This document shows positions 52,796 through 62,044 of a DNA stretch of 64,000 bases, one piece after another (positions within the stretch are counted from its first letter, which is position 1; each line of letters starts with the position of its first letter). Below the pieces are notes generated by a model. It had not been told where the DNA came from. It was given only the letters and a program-made list of their open reading frames with translations, and searched no databases. Origin of the DNA: Microbacterium hydrothermale (GTDB taxonomy: Bacteria; Actinomycetota; Actinomycetes; Actinomycetales; Microbacteriaceae); assembly GCF_004854025.1 (NCBI RefSeq), contig NZ_STGM01000001.1, forward strand, positions 62,001 to 126,000. Reading direction: 5' to 3'. Both the position numbers and the translations under genes were made by a program.

Positions 52796-52872
52796 GCGGC
52801 ACAACTCCTGCAGATCCGAGGGGCGAGGGCGTGGAACGCGTCGATGCGCCGGATCTTCCGGAGTTGTGCGGC
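52796..52872. repeat. Long inverted repeat with ACAACTCC arms
   Basis: GCGGCACAACTCC (52796-52808) pairs with GGAGTTGTGCGGC (52860-52872), twelve of thirteen, and AGATCCG (52812-52818) with CGGATCT (52850-52856), all in register. It lies in the convergent gap after the hydrolase gene. Confidence 0.85.
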
Positions 52873-52907
52873 CTGCGCGTCGGCGCGCGGGCGACGGCCG
52901 GGCAGCC

Positions 52908-52953
52908 CGGTGCGGGCGGCCGCGGGAGGCCGGTGCGGGCGGCCGCGGGAGGC
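52908..52953. repeat. Perfect 23-base tandem duplication
   Basis: CGGTGCGGGCGGCCGCGGGA/GGC occurs twice without a gap (52908-52930, 52931-52953) in the same convergent gap as the ACAACTCC palindrome. Confidence 0.85.
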
Positions 52954-52990
52954 TGCTGCGAGCCGCACGGCGGCATCCGATCGCCCTGGG

Positions 52991-54787
52991 TCAGCGACCC
53001 GCTGCGTACCCCTGCGCGCCGCGGGGATTCGCGGCCGCCCAGAGCGTTCCGTCGGCGCCCCGCCCGACGGCCGTGACGCGCCCCAGCGACCAGTCGCCCA
53101 TGCGGCGCACGCGGTGCCCGCGCTGCTCGAGGCCCGCGATCACCTCGGCGCCGAGGCGGTCCTCGACCGCGACGCCCGCGGGCGTCCAGGTACGCGGCCA
53201 GAACGAGTCGACGAGGGCCGTCGTGTGCAGGTTCGGGGCGTCGATGGCCTGTTGGGCCGAGTATCCGCCGACCAGCATGCGCAGCAGCACGGTGAGCTGC
53301 CACTGGTCCTGCTGGTCGCCGCCGGGCGAACCGAGGGCGATCACCTCGTCACCGCGCGAGAGCAGGGTCGGAGTGAGGGTCGTGCGCGGGCGGCGCCCGG
53401 GGGTGAGCGATGCCGGATGCCCCGGGACGAGCCACGTCGCCTGGAGCCGGGTGCCGAGGCAGAATCCCAGCGAGGGCACCGTGGGGGAGGACTGCAGCCA
53501 CCCGCCGGACGGGGTCGCCGACACGACGTTGCCCCAGCGGTCGATCACGTCGATGTGGCACGTGTCTCCGCGGGTCTGCCCCGAGCGGTCGACCGTGGGC
53601 TCCCCGGTCGATCCGTCGGTGCGCGCGGAGTCGGTGCGCAGGGGAGGGCGCACCGGAGCGCGGCCCTCGGGGGACCCCGGATGCCACGCGGTCGAGGCCT
53701 CGGGCCCGATCAGGGCCCGGCGGGCGGCGACGTAGTCGTCGGCGAGCAGCGCGTCGACGCCGACCGCCCCGTCGGCGTCGCCGAACCAGGCGTCGCGATC
53801 GGCGTAGGCGAGCTTCTGGGCCTCGAGCACGCGGTGCGCCCCCTCGACGGTCGCGGGATCGAGCTCCGCGTCGTCGGCGACGTCGAGCATCCGCAGGGTC
53901 TGCAGCAGGGCGGGCCCCTGGGACCAGGTGCCCGCCTTGAAGATGTCCCACCCGCGGAACCCCGTACTCACGGCAGGCTCGAACCCGGCGCTCCACGACC
54001 GCAGGTCGTCCGCGTCCAGGATGCCGGCGTGATCGGCGCCGTCGGCATGCCGGTGCGGCTGCGCGATGAAGGCCGCGGCCTCGGGCAGCACGACGGTCAT
54101 CCAGCGCGTGCGGGCGGCCTCGATGCGCGCGGTGCGGCCGTCGCCGGGTACGTCATCGCCCCGGGGCCCCGCCGCGACCAGACTCTCGAGCACGTCGGCG
54201 TACGCCGGATTGCGCACGAGCGAGTCGGCGGCGGGAGGCGTGCCCTGCGGCATCCATCGCTCCGCCGATGACGGCCAGTGGTCGCGGAAAAGCGCCGCGA
54301 CCCGGGCGATCGTCACCGCGGCCCCCGCCACGAGCGGGTGCCCGTCGCGGGCGTAGCCGATCGCGTAGGCGAGCACGTCGCCCAGCTCCCAGGTGCCGTG
54401 ATCGCGGAGCAGCAGCAGCCACGCGTCGACCGCCCCCGGCACCGCGGCCGCGAGACCGCCCGCGCCCGGGACGAGGTCGAGACCGCGCCCGCGGAAGTGC
54501 GCGATCGTCGCGCGCGCCGGTGCCGGACCCTGTCCCATCAGCACGACGGGCTCCGAAGCGCCCGCGGGCCGCACGAGCGCGACGAGGTCGCCGCCCGGTC
54601 CGTTCAGGTGCGGCTCGACGACGTGCAGCACGAAGGCGCCGGCGACCGCCGCGTCGAACGCATTGCCACCGCGCTCGAGCACGGCCTGGGCGGTGGCGGT
54701 CGCCGTCCAGTGCGTCGAGGCCGACATCCCGAACGTGCCGCGCAGCGTCGGCCGCGTGGTGAAGGATGCCGGGGGCGTGAACGTCAT
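52991..54787 (-). CDS. Gamma-glutamyltransferase family protein
   Basis: A 598-residue N-terminal nucleophile hydrolase. The conserved self-cleavage site is GDTCHIDVIDRWGN near residue 406, so the protein would be cut into large and small chains with Thr as N-terminal nucleophile; Cys and Asp replace the usual Thr and Ser within T-T-H-x-S. The N-terminal GMSASTHWTATATAQAVLERGGNAFDAAV and SLGSPGGDQQDQ-type segment (ALGSPGGDQQDQWQ) are family motifs. No signal peptide is visible, so cytoplasmic action is likely, unlike classical GGT. ATG 54787 overlaps the aminopeptidase stop by four bases. Confidence 0.88.
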   Translation of the reverse strand: MTFTPPASFTTRPTLRGTFGMSASTHWTATATAQAVLERGGNAFDAAVAGAFVLHVVEPHLNGPGGDLVALVRPAGASEPVVLMGQGPAPARATIAHFRGRGLDLVPGAGGLAAAVPGAVDAWLLLLRDHGTWELGDVLAYAIGYARDGHPLVAGAAVTIARVAALFRDHWPSSAERWMPQGTPPAADSLVRNPAYADVLESLVAAGPRGDDVPGDGRTARIEAARTRWMTVVLPEAAAFIAQPHRHADGADHAGILDADDLRSWSAGFEPAVSTGFRGWDIFKAGTWSQGPALLQTLRMLDVADDAELDPATVEGAHRVLEAQKLAYADRDAWFGDADGAVGVDALLADDYVAARRALIGPEASTAWHPGSPEGRAPVRPPLRTDSARTDGSTGEPTVDRSGQTRGDTCHIDVIDRWGNVVSATPSGGWLQSSPTVPSLGFCLGTRLQATWLVPGHPASLTPGRRPRTTLTPTLLSRGDEVIALGSPGGDQQDQWQLTVLLRMLVGGYSAQQAIDAPNLHTTALVDSFWPRTWTPAGVAVEDRLGAEVIAGLEQRGHRVRRMGDWSLGRVTAVGRGADGTLWAAANPRGAQGYAAGR

Positions 54788-56229
54788 CGCGACTGCCGGG
54801 CGATCCACTCCTCGACCTCGTCGGCGGTGCGCGGGATGCCCGCGGAGAGGTTGACGGGCCCGTCCTCGGTCATGACGATGTCGTCTTCGATGCGCGCACC
54901 GATCCCGCGGTACTCCTCGGGGACCGTCAGGTCGTCGATCTGGAAGTACAGACCGGGCTCGATCGTGAAGACCATGCCGGGCTCGAGCAGACCGTCGTAG
55001 TACATGTCGCGACGGGCCTGGGCGCAGTCGTGCACGTCGATGCCGAGGTGGTGGCTCGTGCCGTGCACCATGTAGCGGCGGTGCTGGCCGCCCTTGTCGG
55101 CGTCGAGGGCCTCGTCGGCCGTGACGGGCAGCAGGCCCCACTCGGCGACGCGCGCGGCGATGACCTCCATGGCGGCCTCGTGCAGGCGCCGGAACGGCAC
55201 GCCCACGCGGGCCGCGGCGAACGACGCGTCGGCGGCCTCGCGCACCGTCTCGTAGATGCGACGCTGGATCTCGGTGAAGGTTCCCGAGACGGGGAGGGTG
55301 CGCGTGATGTCGGCGGTGTAGAGGCTGTCGACCTCGACGCCCGCATCGACCAGGATTAGATCTCCCGGCTTCACGGCGCCGTCGTTGCGGGTCCAGTGCA
55401 GGTAGCACGCGTGCGGGCCCGACGCGGCGATCGTGTCGTATCCGACGCTGTTGCCGTCGGAACGCGCGCGCTGGTGGAACACGCCCTCGACCACGCGCTC
55501 ACCGCGCGGGTGCTCGATGATGCGGGGGAGCTCGGCGACGATGTCGTCGAAGCCGCGGCCGGTCACCTCGACGGCCAGGGCCATCTGCGCGAGCTCGTAG
55601 TCGTCCTTGATCAGGCGCAGCTCCGAGACGAAGCGCGTCAGCTCGTCGTCGGTACCGACCGTGCGGTCGTCCGCCTCGGGCGAGAACGCGTCCAGGTGCG
55701 CCGTGGTCAGGCCGAGGTCGGCGGCGACGCCGTCGAGGGCGGGACGCGGTCCGATCCAGAACTCGCCGATCGTGGCATCCGAATAGAACTCCGCCGTCGT
55801 GCGGTCGGCGCGCTCGCGGAAATACAGCACGGCCTCGTGTCCCTCGTCGCGCGGCTCGAAGACGAGCACCGCGTCGGGCTCGGCGTCGCTGCCCCAGCCC
55901 GTGAGGTGCGAGAAGGCGGAGTGCGCACGGAAGGGGTAGTCGCAGTCGTTGCTGCGCTGCTTGAGGCCGCCCGCGGGCACGACGACGCGCTGGCCGGGGA
56001 AGGCGCGCGAGACGCGCGCGCGACGCCGCGCGGCCCACGCGGCCTGCTCGCGCGGCTCGGGGAGCGCGGCCGGGTGCTCGGCCCAACCGGTCGAGATGGT
56101 GTCGAGGAAGCCGCGGGGGAACGGCGCCTTGCGGTTGCTGGGGGCGTCGAGGGCGACCTCGTCGGTCTGCGGCTCGGCGGTCGTGGGCTCGGCGGGTGCG
56201 GTCGTGTCGCTGGTGGAGGGGGCGTCCAT
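54784..56229 (-). CDS. pepP: Xaa-Pro aminopeptidase (aminopeptidase P)
   Basis: A 481-residue M24B metallopeptidase removing an N-terminal residue before proline. Creatinase-type N-domain to about 230, then the pita-bread catalytic part with metal ligands in LVDAGVEVDSLYTADITRT, HHLGIDVHD, TIEPGLYF and RIEDDIVM. An N-terminal extension rich in Thr/Pro/Glu (about 1-30) is probably flexible. Co-translated with the gamma-glutamyltransferase, both fitting peptide turnover, perhaps of peptides imported by the transporters nearby. Confidence 0.93.
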   Translation of the reverse strand: MDAPSTSDTTAPAEPTTAEPQTDEVALDAPSNRKAPFPRGFLDTISTGWAEHPAALPEPREQAAWAARRRARVSRAFPGQRVVVPAGGLKQRSNDCDYPFRAHSAFSHLTGWGSDAEPDAVLVFEPRDEGHEAVLYFRERADRTTAEFYSDATIGEFWIGPRPALDGVAADLGLTTAHLDAFSPEADDRTVGTDDELTRFVSELRLIKDDYELAQMALAVEVTGRGFDDIVAELPRIIEHPRGERVVEGVFHQRARSDGNSVGYDTIAASGPHACYLHWTRNDGAVKPGDLILVDAGVEVDSLYTADITRTLPVSGTFTEIQRRIYETVREAADASFAAARVGVPFRRLHEAAMEVIAARVAEWGLLPVTADEALDADKGGQHRRYMVHGTSHHLGIDVHDCAQARRDMYYDGLLEPGMVFTIEPGLYFQIDDLTVPEEYRGIGARIEDDIVMTEDGPVNLSAGIPRTADEVEEWIARQSR

Positions 56230-56301
56230 CGTTCCAGTCTCGCACCCGTCGCCGCGTCGCGCACGGATGCCCCCGCACCGACGCGCGGGGGAGGAGTCGT
56301 C

Positions 56302-57333
56302 TCAGCCCCCGGTGCGCTCCAGCTGCACGACGATCGGCCGGTGGTCGCTGCCGGAGCCGTCGAGGGAGCGCATCACGACCGAGCCCGACACGGTCCAGTC
56401 GGGCGTCGCCATGACGTGGTCGATCGGGGCGCCGAGCAGGGCCGGCGCATCGGTCGGCCACGTGCCCACCCCGCCGTTGCCGCTCTCCGACGCCGCGTCG
56501 TGGCAGCGACCGAGGGTTCCGCCGTCGACGCCCATACCGGTCATGTGGTCGAGGGTCGCGTTGAAGTCGCCCGCGAGGATGACGTTGTCGCTCGCGCACT
56601 GGTCGGCGAGCCACTGCAGGTCGCTGCGCCACTGCGGCATGTACTCCTCGCGCGGGGCGACGGCGTGGGCGGCGACGATGATCGGACCGTCGCCCGACAC
56701 GGGCATCGCCACGGCGCTGGGCACGGTGGAGGTGTTGCTCGACCCGTCGAGGGACGACTGGATGACGGAGTAGTCGCCGAGCTCGGGCCGGATCAGCACG
56801 GTGGTCGAGGTGGCATCCCATCCGGTGATGCCGTATTCGCCGTACTCGGCGTGGTGCGCCCACATCGGCTGGCCCATGTCGCGCATGAGCTTCGCGACCT
56901 CGGCGCCCGTGTCGATCGTCGTCTCGGGGAGCGTGACGACGTCGGCCTGCATGCCGACGGCGAACTGCGCGATCGACTCCGCCGAGGTCGCCGATCCCGC
57001 GGTGTTCCAGGTCATCACGCGCAGGCTCGTGTCGGTCTTGGCCGGCAGCGCCTCGGTGCCGAGACCGCGCTGGCTCAGCAGGGCGACGTTGACCCCGCCG
57101 GCCACGCCCAGGATGAGCGCCAGCACCAGCGCGAGGGCGCGGATGGGGCGGATGAGGGCGAACAGCAGCATGAGCAGCGTCGCGGCCACCAGCACGGCCG
57201 CCAGCGCCGCGCGGAAGGAGATGATCTGCGCGAGCGGGAAGGTGCGCTCAAGTCCGAAGGCCGAGGGCCACGTGAGCACCGCAGCGCCCGCCGCGAAGAC
57301 GAGCGCGACGAGGAATCCGAGCAGCCGACGCAC
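56302..57333 (-). CDS. Membrane-anchored endonuclease/exonuclease/phosphatase family protein
   Basis: A 343-residue protein with three N-terminal membrane helices (about 4-22, 38-60, 65-90) and an EEP-fold domain outside (about 105-343): VMTWNTAGSA, VVTLPETTID, IVAAHAV, ILAGDFNATLDHM, APIDHVMAT and GSGSDHRPIVVQL. All catalytic positions of the fold are present. Substrates may be phosphoesters or lipids outside the cell. GTG 57333 is seven bases from TAGGGT (57341-57346, minus), probably leaderless. Confidence 0.87.
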   Translation of the reverse strand: MRRLLGFLVALVFAAGAAVLTWPSAFGLERTFPLAQIISFRAALAAVLVAATLLMLLFALIRPIRALALVLALILGVAGGVNVALLSQRGLGTEALPAKTDTSLRVMTWNTAGSATSAESIAQFAVGMQADVVTLPETTIDTGAEVAKLMRDMGQPMWAHHAEYGEYGITGWDATSTTVLIRPELGDYSVIQSSLDGSSNTSTVPSAVAMPVSGDGPIIVAAHAVAPREEYMPQWRSDLQWLADQCASDNVILAGDFNATLDHMTGMGVDGGTLGRCHDAASESGNGGVGTWPTDAPALLGAPIDHVMATPDWTVSGSVVMRSLDGSGSDHRPIVVQLERTGG

Positions 57334-57440
57334 CCGACCGACCCTAGGACAGACGTCTGGGAGATCGGCGGATGCCGGCAGGGTGGAGCCCGAGCGTCGT
57401 CACCGTGAGGGTGGGTGACGTGGTTCCCGGGGACGGTTTA

Positions 57441-57568
57441 GCCGGCGCGGCGCTGTCCCGCACGGCACGACGCGGACCTGTGCGCTCGCGCGCGCCGCGC
57501 GGTTCGGCCGGCGCGGCGCGGTACCGCGCGGCACGACGAGGCCCCGCGTGCCCGCGCGCGCCGCGGCG
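57441..57568. repeat. Imperfect 66-base tandem duplication upstream of the PHP gene
   Basis: Two GC-rich units starting GCCGGCGCGGCGC at 57441 and 57507 share long stretches, for example CGGCACGACG and CGCGCGCGCCGCG. No coding support; it lies between the divergent EEP and PHP genes. Confidence 0.75.
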
Positions 57569-57593
57569 GAACCCGGAGCGATACGCTCGACGG

Positions 57594-58454
57594 GTGCCAC
57601 ACGATCGTCGATTCCACGGACCGGCTGATCTGCACCTGCACTCCTCGCACTCCGACGGCACCGAGCCCCCCGCCGAGGTGATGGCGGCCGCCCACCGTCA
57701 CGGCGTGCGCACGGCCGCGCTCACCGACCACGACACCACCTCCGGCTGGGCCGAGGCCGCCGAGGCGGCGACCTCGCTCGGGATGACGTTCCTCCCCGGC
57801 ATGGAGCTGTCGGCCCGGCACCGGTGGCGCAGCGTCCACCTGCTCGCCTACCTCGTCGATCCCGACGACGCGGGCCTGCGCGCGATGACCGATCGCATCC
57901 GTTCGTCCCGCCTCGACCGGGCCCAGATCATGGCCGAGCGCATCTCGCACGACTACGACCTCGCGTGGGACGACATCGTCGCGCAGACCACCGACGGCGC
58001 GACCGTGGGACGCCCCCACATCGCCGACGCCCTCGTCGCGCGGGGGATCGTCGCCGACCGCACCGAGGCGTTCGCCGGCATCCTGCATCCTTCCGGCGAC
58101 TACTACGTCGCGCTCTACGCTCCCGACCCGGTGACCGCGGTCGAGCTGGTCGTCTCGGCGGGGGGCGTGCCGATCGTCGCGCACCCGGCCGGTCGTGCCC
58201 TGCTGCCCGACAGCGTGATCGAGGCGATGCTCCGGGCCGGCCTGGCGGGATTCGAGCTCGCGCACCGCGAGAACCTTCCCGAGCCCACCGCGCTGCTCGC
58301 CGCCCTCGCCGCGGAGCGCGACCTCATCGTCACCGGGTCGAGCGACTATCACGGCCTCGGCAAACCCAACGTCCCGGGGGAGAACACCACCGCCGACGAC
58401 ATGGTCGCGCGCATCGTCGCTCGAGGCCGCGGAACGGCACCGGTCTTCGCCTGA
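57594..58454 (+). CDS. PHP-domain phosphoesterase (YciV/RNase AM-like)
   Basis: A 286-residue metal-dependent phosphoesterase. Ligand motifs of the PHP fold: DLHLHSSHSDG (13-23), ALTDHDTTSGW, GMELSA, VAHPAG and GSSDYHGLG. Members hydrolyse 3',5'-nucleoside bisphosphates or trim RNA 5' ends (YciV/RNase AM). The GTG 57594 lies six bases after TACGCT (57583-57588), so it is likely leaderless; the longer frame upstream is repeat sequence. Confidence 0.88.
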   Translation: MPHDRRFHGPADLHLHSSHSDGTEPPAEVMAAAHRHGVRTAALTDHDTTSGWAEAAEAATSLGMTFLPGMELSARHRWRSVHLLAYLVDPDDAGLRAMTDRIRSSRLDRAQIMAERISHDYDLAWDDIVAQTTDGATVGRPHIADALVARGIVADRTEAFAGILHPSGDYYVALYAPDPVTAVELVVSAGGVPIVAHPAGRALLPDSVIEAMLRAGLAGFELAHRENLPEPTALLAALAAERDLIVTGSSDYHGLGKPNVPGENTTADDMVARIVARGRGTAPVFA

Positions 58455-58473
58455 GGCGCGGGTGCCGCGCCGG

Positions 58474-58640
58474 TGTGGGCCGGGGCGTCGGTGTGGGCCG
58501 GGGCGCCGGGGTGGGCCGGGGCGCCGGGGTGGGCCGGGGCGCCGGGGTGGGCCGCCGGGCGTCGGTGTGGGCCGGGGTGCTGGTGTGGGCCGGGCCGGTG
58601 CGAGCCGGGCCCGTGTGAGCCGCGGTGCTGGTGCGGGCCG
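58474..58640. repeat. 18-base GTGGGCCGGGGCGCCGGG minisatellite
   Basis: Units GTGGGCCGGGGCGCCGGG repeat almost exactly from about 58492 to 58560, with degenerate copies (GTGTGGGCCGGGGCGTCG, GTGCGGGCCGGGG) on both sides. It starts 20 bases after the PHP stop. No gene is supported in the 386-base gap; the rest of it is a palindrome (58653-58725) and plain GC-rich sequence. Confidence 0.85.
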
Positions 58641-58652
58641 GGGTGGGCGAGC

Positions 58653-58725
58653 CCCGATAAACGCCGTTTGTGCTCAGAAAGGCGTCCTCGGTGCGTGTCT
58701 CGACACAGGAAGCGTTTATCGCGGG
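58653..58725. repeat. Palindromic element, AAACG/GTGTC type, copy 3
   Basis: CCCGATAAACGC (58653-58664) faces GCGTTTATCGCGGG (58712-58725); inside is GTGTC-TC-GACAC (58696-58707). It shares the AAACG...GTGTCTCG...CGTTT plan with the elements at 6424 and 34641 though the arms are less perfect. Confidence 0.75.
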
Positions 58726-58840
58726 GGTGAGGGTGGGGTGCGCCCTCCGGGTGGGGAGGAGAGCCGGATGCCGCTGTCCGCCCGCGACGAGCGACGGCGC
58801 CGACCCCTGAAGGGATCGGCGCCGTCGGAACGTGCGCGTG

Positions 58841-60298
<1,458 letters not shown>

Positions 60299-60439
60299 GA
60301 AACAGCCTGTTCCGGCGGCGAGAGACCGCCTGGGGAGTCGTATCCACGCCGTCACTCGTCCACAGGCGCGGGGTCCCGATCCATCGCCGGGACCCGACCA
60401 CTCTACCCGGCGTGTCTCGCGGGCCCCCGACACCGCGCC

Positions 60440-60445
60440 TAGGCT
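60440..60445 (+). promoter_or_regulatory. Predicted -10 box of the ferritin-like gene
   Basis: TAGGCT seven bases before the GTG at 60453, one of the clearest leaderless starts in the window. Confidence 0.5.
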
Positions 60446-60452
60446 GTGGTCT

Positions 60453-61169
60453 GTGTTCGAGTGGCTTCGTCGTCGTCAGCGCCCGGTGGGCCGCACGCTG
60501 CAGTTGCGCTCGCGCGGAGACCTCGGCGAGGCCATGCGCGTCGACTTCGCCGAGCTGGCCCCCGACGTCGAGACCTTCCTCGGGCAGGCCGCCTATCTGC
60601 AGCTCGGCTTCTTCGAGACGCTGAGCGAGTTGATCGCCCTCACGCCCGAGCTCGCCGAGAAGGAGTCGCTCTCCCGCGCGGCGGGTGCGGCGCTGATCAA
60701 GCACCAGGAGCTCGTGGCGCTCATCCGCGAGCGCGGGGCCGACCCGACGCAGCTCATGCTGCCGTTCCGGGAGTCGCTCGACGCGTTCCGCCGCAACACG
60801 CACGGCATCCGTCCCCAGGAGACGATGCTGACGGTCCACATCACGGCCGGGATGCTCGACGACTTCTATCTGGCGCTCTCCTCGAGCTACGGCGATACCG
60901 GCAAGCGCGTGGCGCGCATCCTGCAGGCCGACGACGACCGGCAGGCGATCGTCGACATCCTCGGCGCCACGATCGACAGCGACGAGGAGTGGCGCTGGCT
61001 TCTGGCGCTGTGGGGGCGCCGGCTCGTCGGCGACACGCTGCTCGTCGCGCGCGCGGCGCTGCGGCACGGGCACCTCGACCGCGCCGAGGAGGCCAAGGTC
61101 GAGCCCGTCTTCAGCGAGCTGATGGGTGCGCACGCACGACGCATGGATGCCATGGGCCTGGCGGCCTGA
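60453..61169 (+). CDS. Ferritin-like fold protein
   Basis: A 238-residue, largely helical protein of the actinobacterial ferritin-like fold group (MiaE-like tRNA hydroxylase relatives). Helices carry Glu/His positions expected of a diiron bundle: FFETLSELIAL, KHQELVALI, HITAGMLDDFYLAL and GRRLVGDTLLVARAAL. Whether all metal ligands are kept cannot be decided by eye. GTG 60453 is set by the -10 box and by the conserved FEWLRRR start; a longer frame to 60216 overlaps the helicase gene and is rejected. Confidence 0.8.
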   Translation: MFEWLRRRQRPVGRTLQLRSRGDLGEAMRVDFAELAPDVETFLGQAAYLQLGFFETLSELIALTPELAEKESLSRAAGAALIKHQELVALIRERGADPTQLMLPFRESLDAFRRNTHGIRPQETMLTVHITAGMLDDFYLALSSSYGDTGKRVARILQADDDRQAIVDILGATIDSDEEWRWLLALWGRRLVGDTLLVARAALRHGHLDRAEEAKVEPVFSELMGAHARRMDAMGLAA

Positions 61170-61301
61170 CACCGCTGCGTTCGTGCGGGACGCCGTCGCG
61201 GTGGCTCGGACCCGCCATCGGTGCGCTGCCGCGGCTCGACGCCGTGGTTTCCGTGCGGGGCCCCGCGGAGGCTGAGACGGGAGGCCGTGCGCCGCGAAGA
61301 G

Positions 61302-61586
61302 TCAGACGGTCAGGTGCGCGCGGTCAGCGTCGTCGCGGGCGCGACGCGAACGACTGACGAGCGGGATCAGCGCGAACACCGTGACCGCGGGGGCGAGGAC
61401 AGCCACCACCCAGACGAGGGGCGAATCGCCGAGCCCCGTCCAGGTGAGCGCCGTCCACGCGACGGCGGCCGCCGCCGCACCCGCGAACGGGGCGAGCGCG
61501 GCTCCGCGCAGGTCGCGGCCGGGGAGCGCGACGTGGGCCGCGAGGCCGATCACCGCGCCCACCAGGAGACCGAGCAGGATCTGCAC
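61302..61586 (-). CDS. Small membrane protein, hypothetical
   Basis: A 94-residue protein with three hydrophobic segments (about 2-21, 30-50, 57-78) and a basic tail (SRSRRARDDADRAH). No recognised family. It starts at GTG 61586, ten bases after the DUF3107 stop, so the two are co-transcribed. Confidence 0.7.
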   Translation of the reverse strand: MQILLGLLVGAVIGLAAHVALPGRDLRGAALAPFAGAAAAAVAWTALTWTGLGDSPLVWVVAVLAPAVTVFALIPLVSRSRRARDDADRAHLTV

Positions 61587-61596
61587 GGCGGAAGGA

Positions 61597-61821
61597 TCAG
61601 GCGACGAAGCCGACGCGTCGCGACTCTTCGGTGCCGAGTTCGACGAACGCGAGGTTGGCGGTGGGGACGAGGTACGAGTTGCCCTTGACGTCGGTGAAGG
61701 TGACGTGGCTGGCGGAGCTGTCGAGGGCCGAGGCGACGGCCGACTTGACGGCGTCGGAGCTCTCGTTCGTCTCGAAGTTCAGCTCGCGGCCGGTGTTGGT
61801 GATGCCGATGCGGATCTCCAC
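61597..61821 (-). CDS. DUF3107 protein
   Basis: A 74-residue protein, VEIRIGITNTGRELNFETNE at its start, that matches DUF3107, a small conserved actinobacterial family usually encoded beside the AdnAB-like helicase genes, as here. Function unknown. The GTG at 61821 follows AAAGGA; TAGAGT (61869-61874, minus) is a probable -10 box. Confidence 0.9.
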   Translation of the reverse strand: MEIRIGITNTGRELNFETNESSDAVKSAVASALDSSASHVTFTDVKGNSYLVPTANLAFVELGTEESRRVGFVA

Positions 61822-62044
61822 GATGCGTCCTTTCCCCGCGGGCCGCGGTCGGCCCGGCGCGTGCTTCGACTCTAGGGCAGGGTTCCGACGCGGCAGCCCG
61901 TCGCGCGGGCCGCTTCGCGGATGGCGAACGCGACGCGCCAGGCGTGCGCCGGCCGCGGTGCGCACCCCGTCGAACGCCGCCGATCGATACCGGCCCGCTC
62001 GTCGCACCGGAGCGATGTCGGAGGTCGCCGTTAGCGTGGAACGC

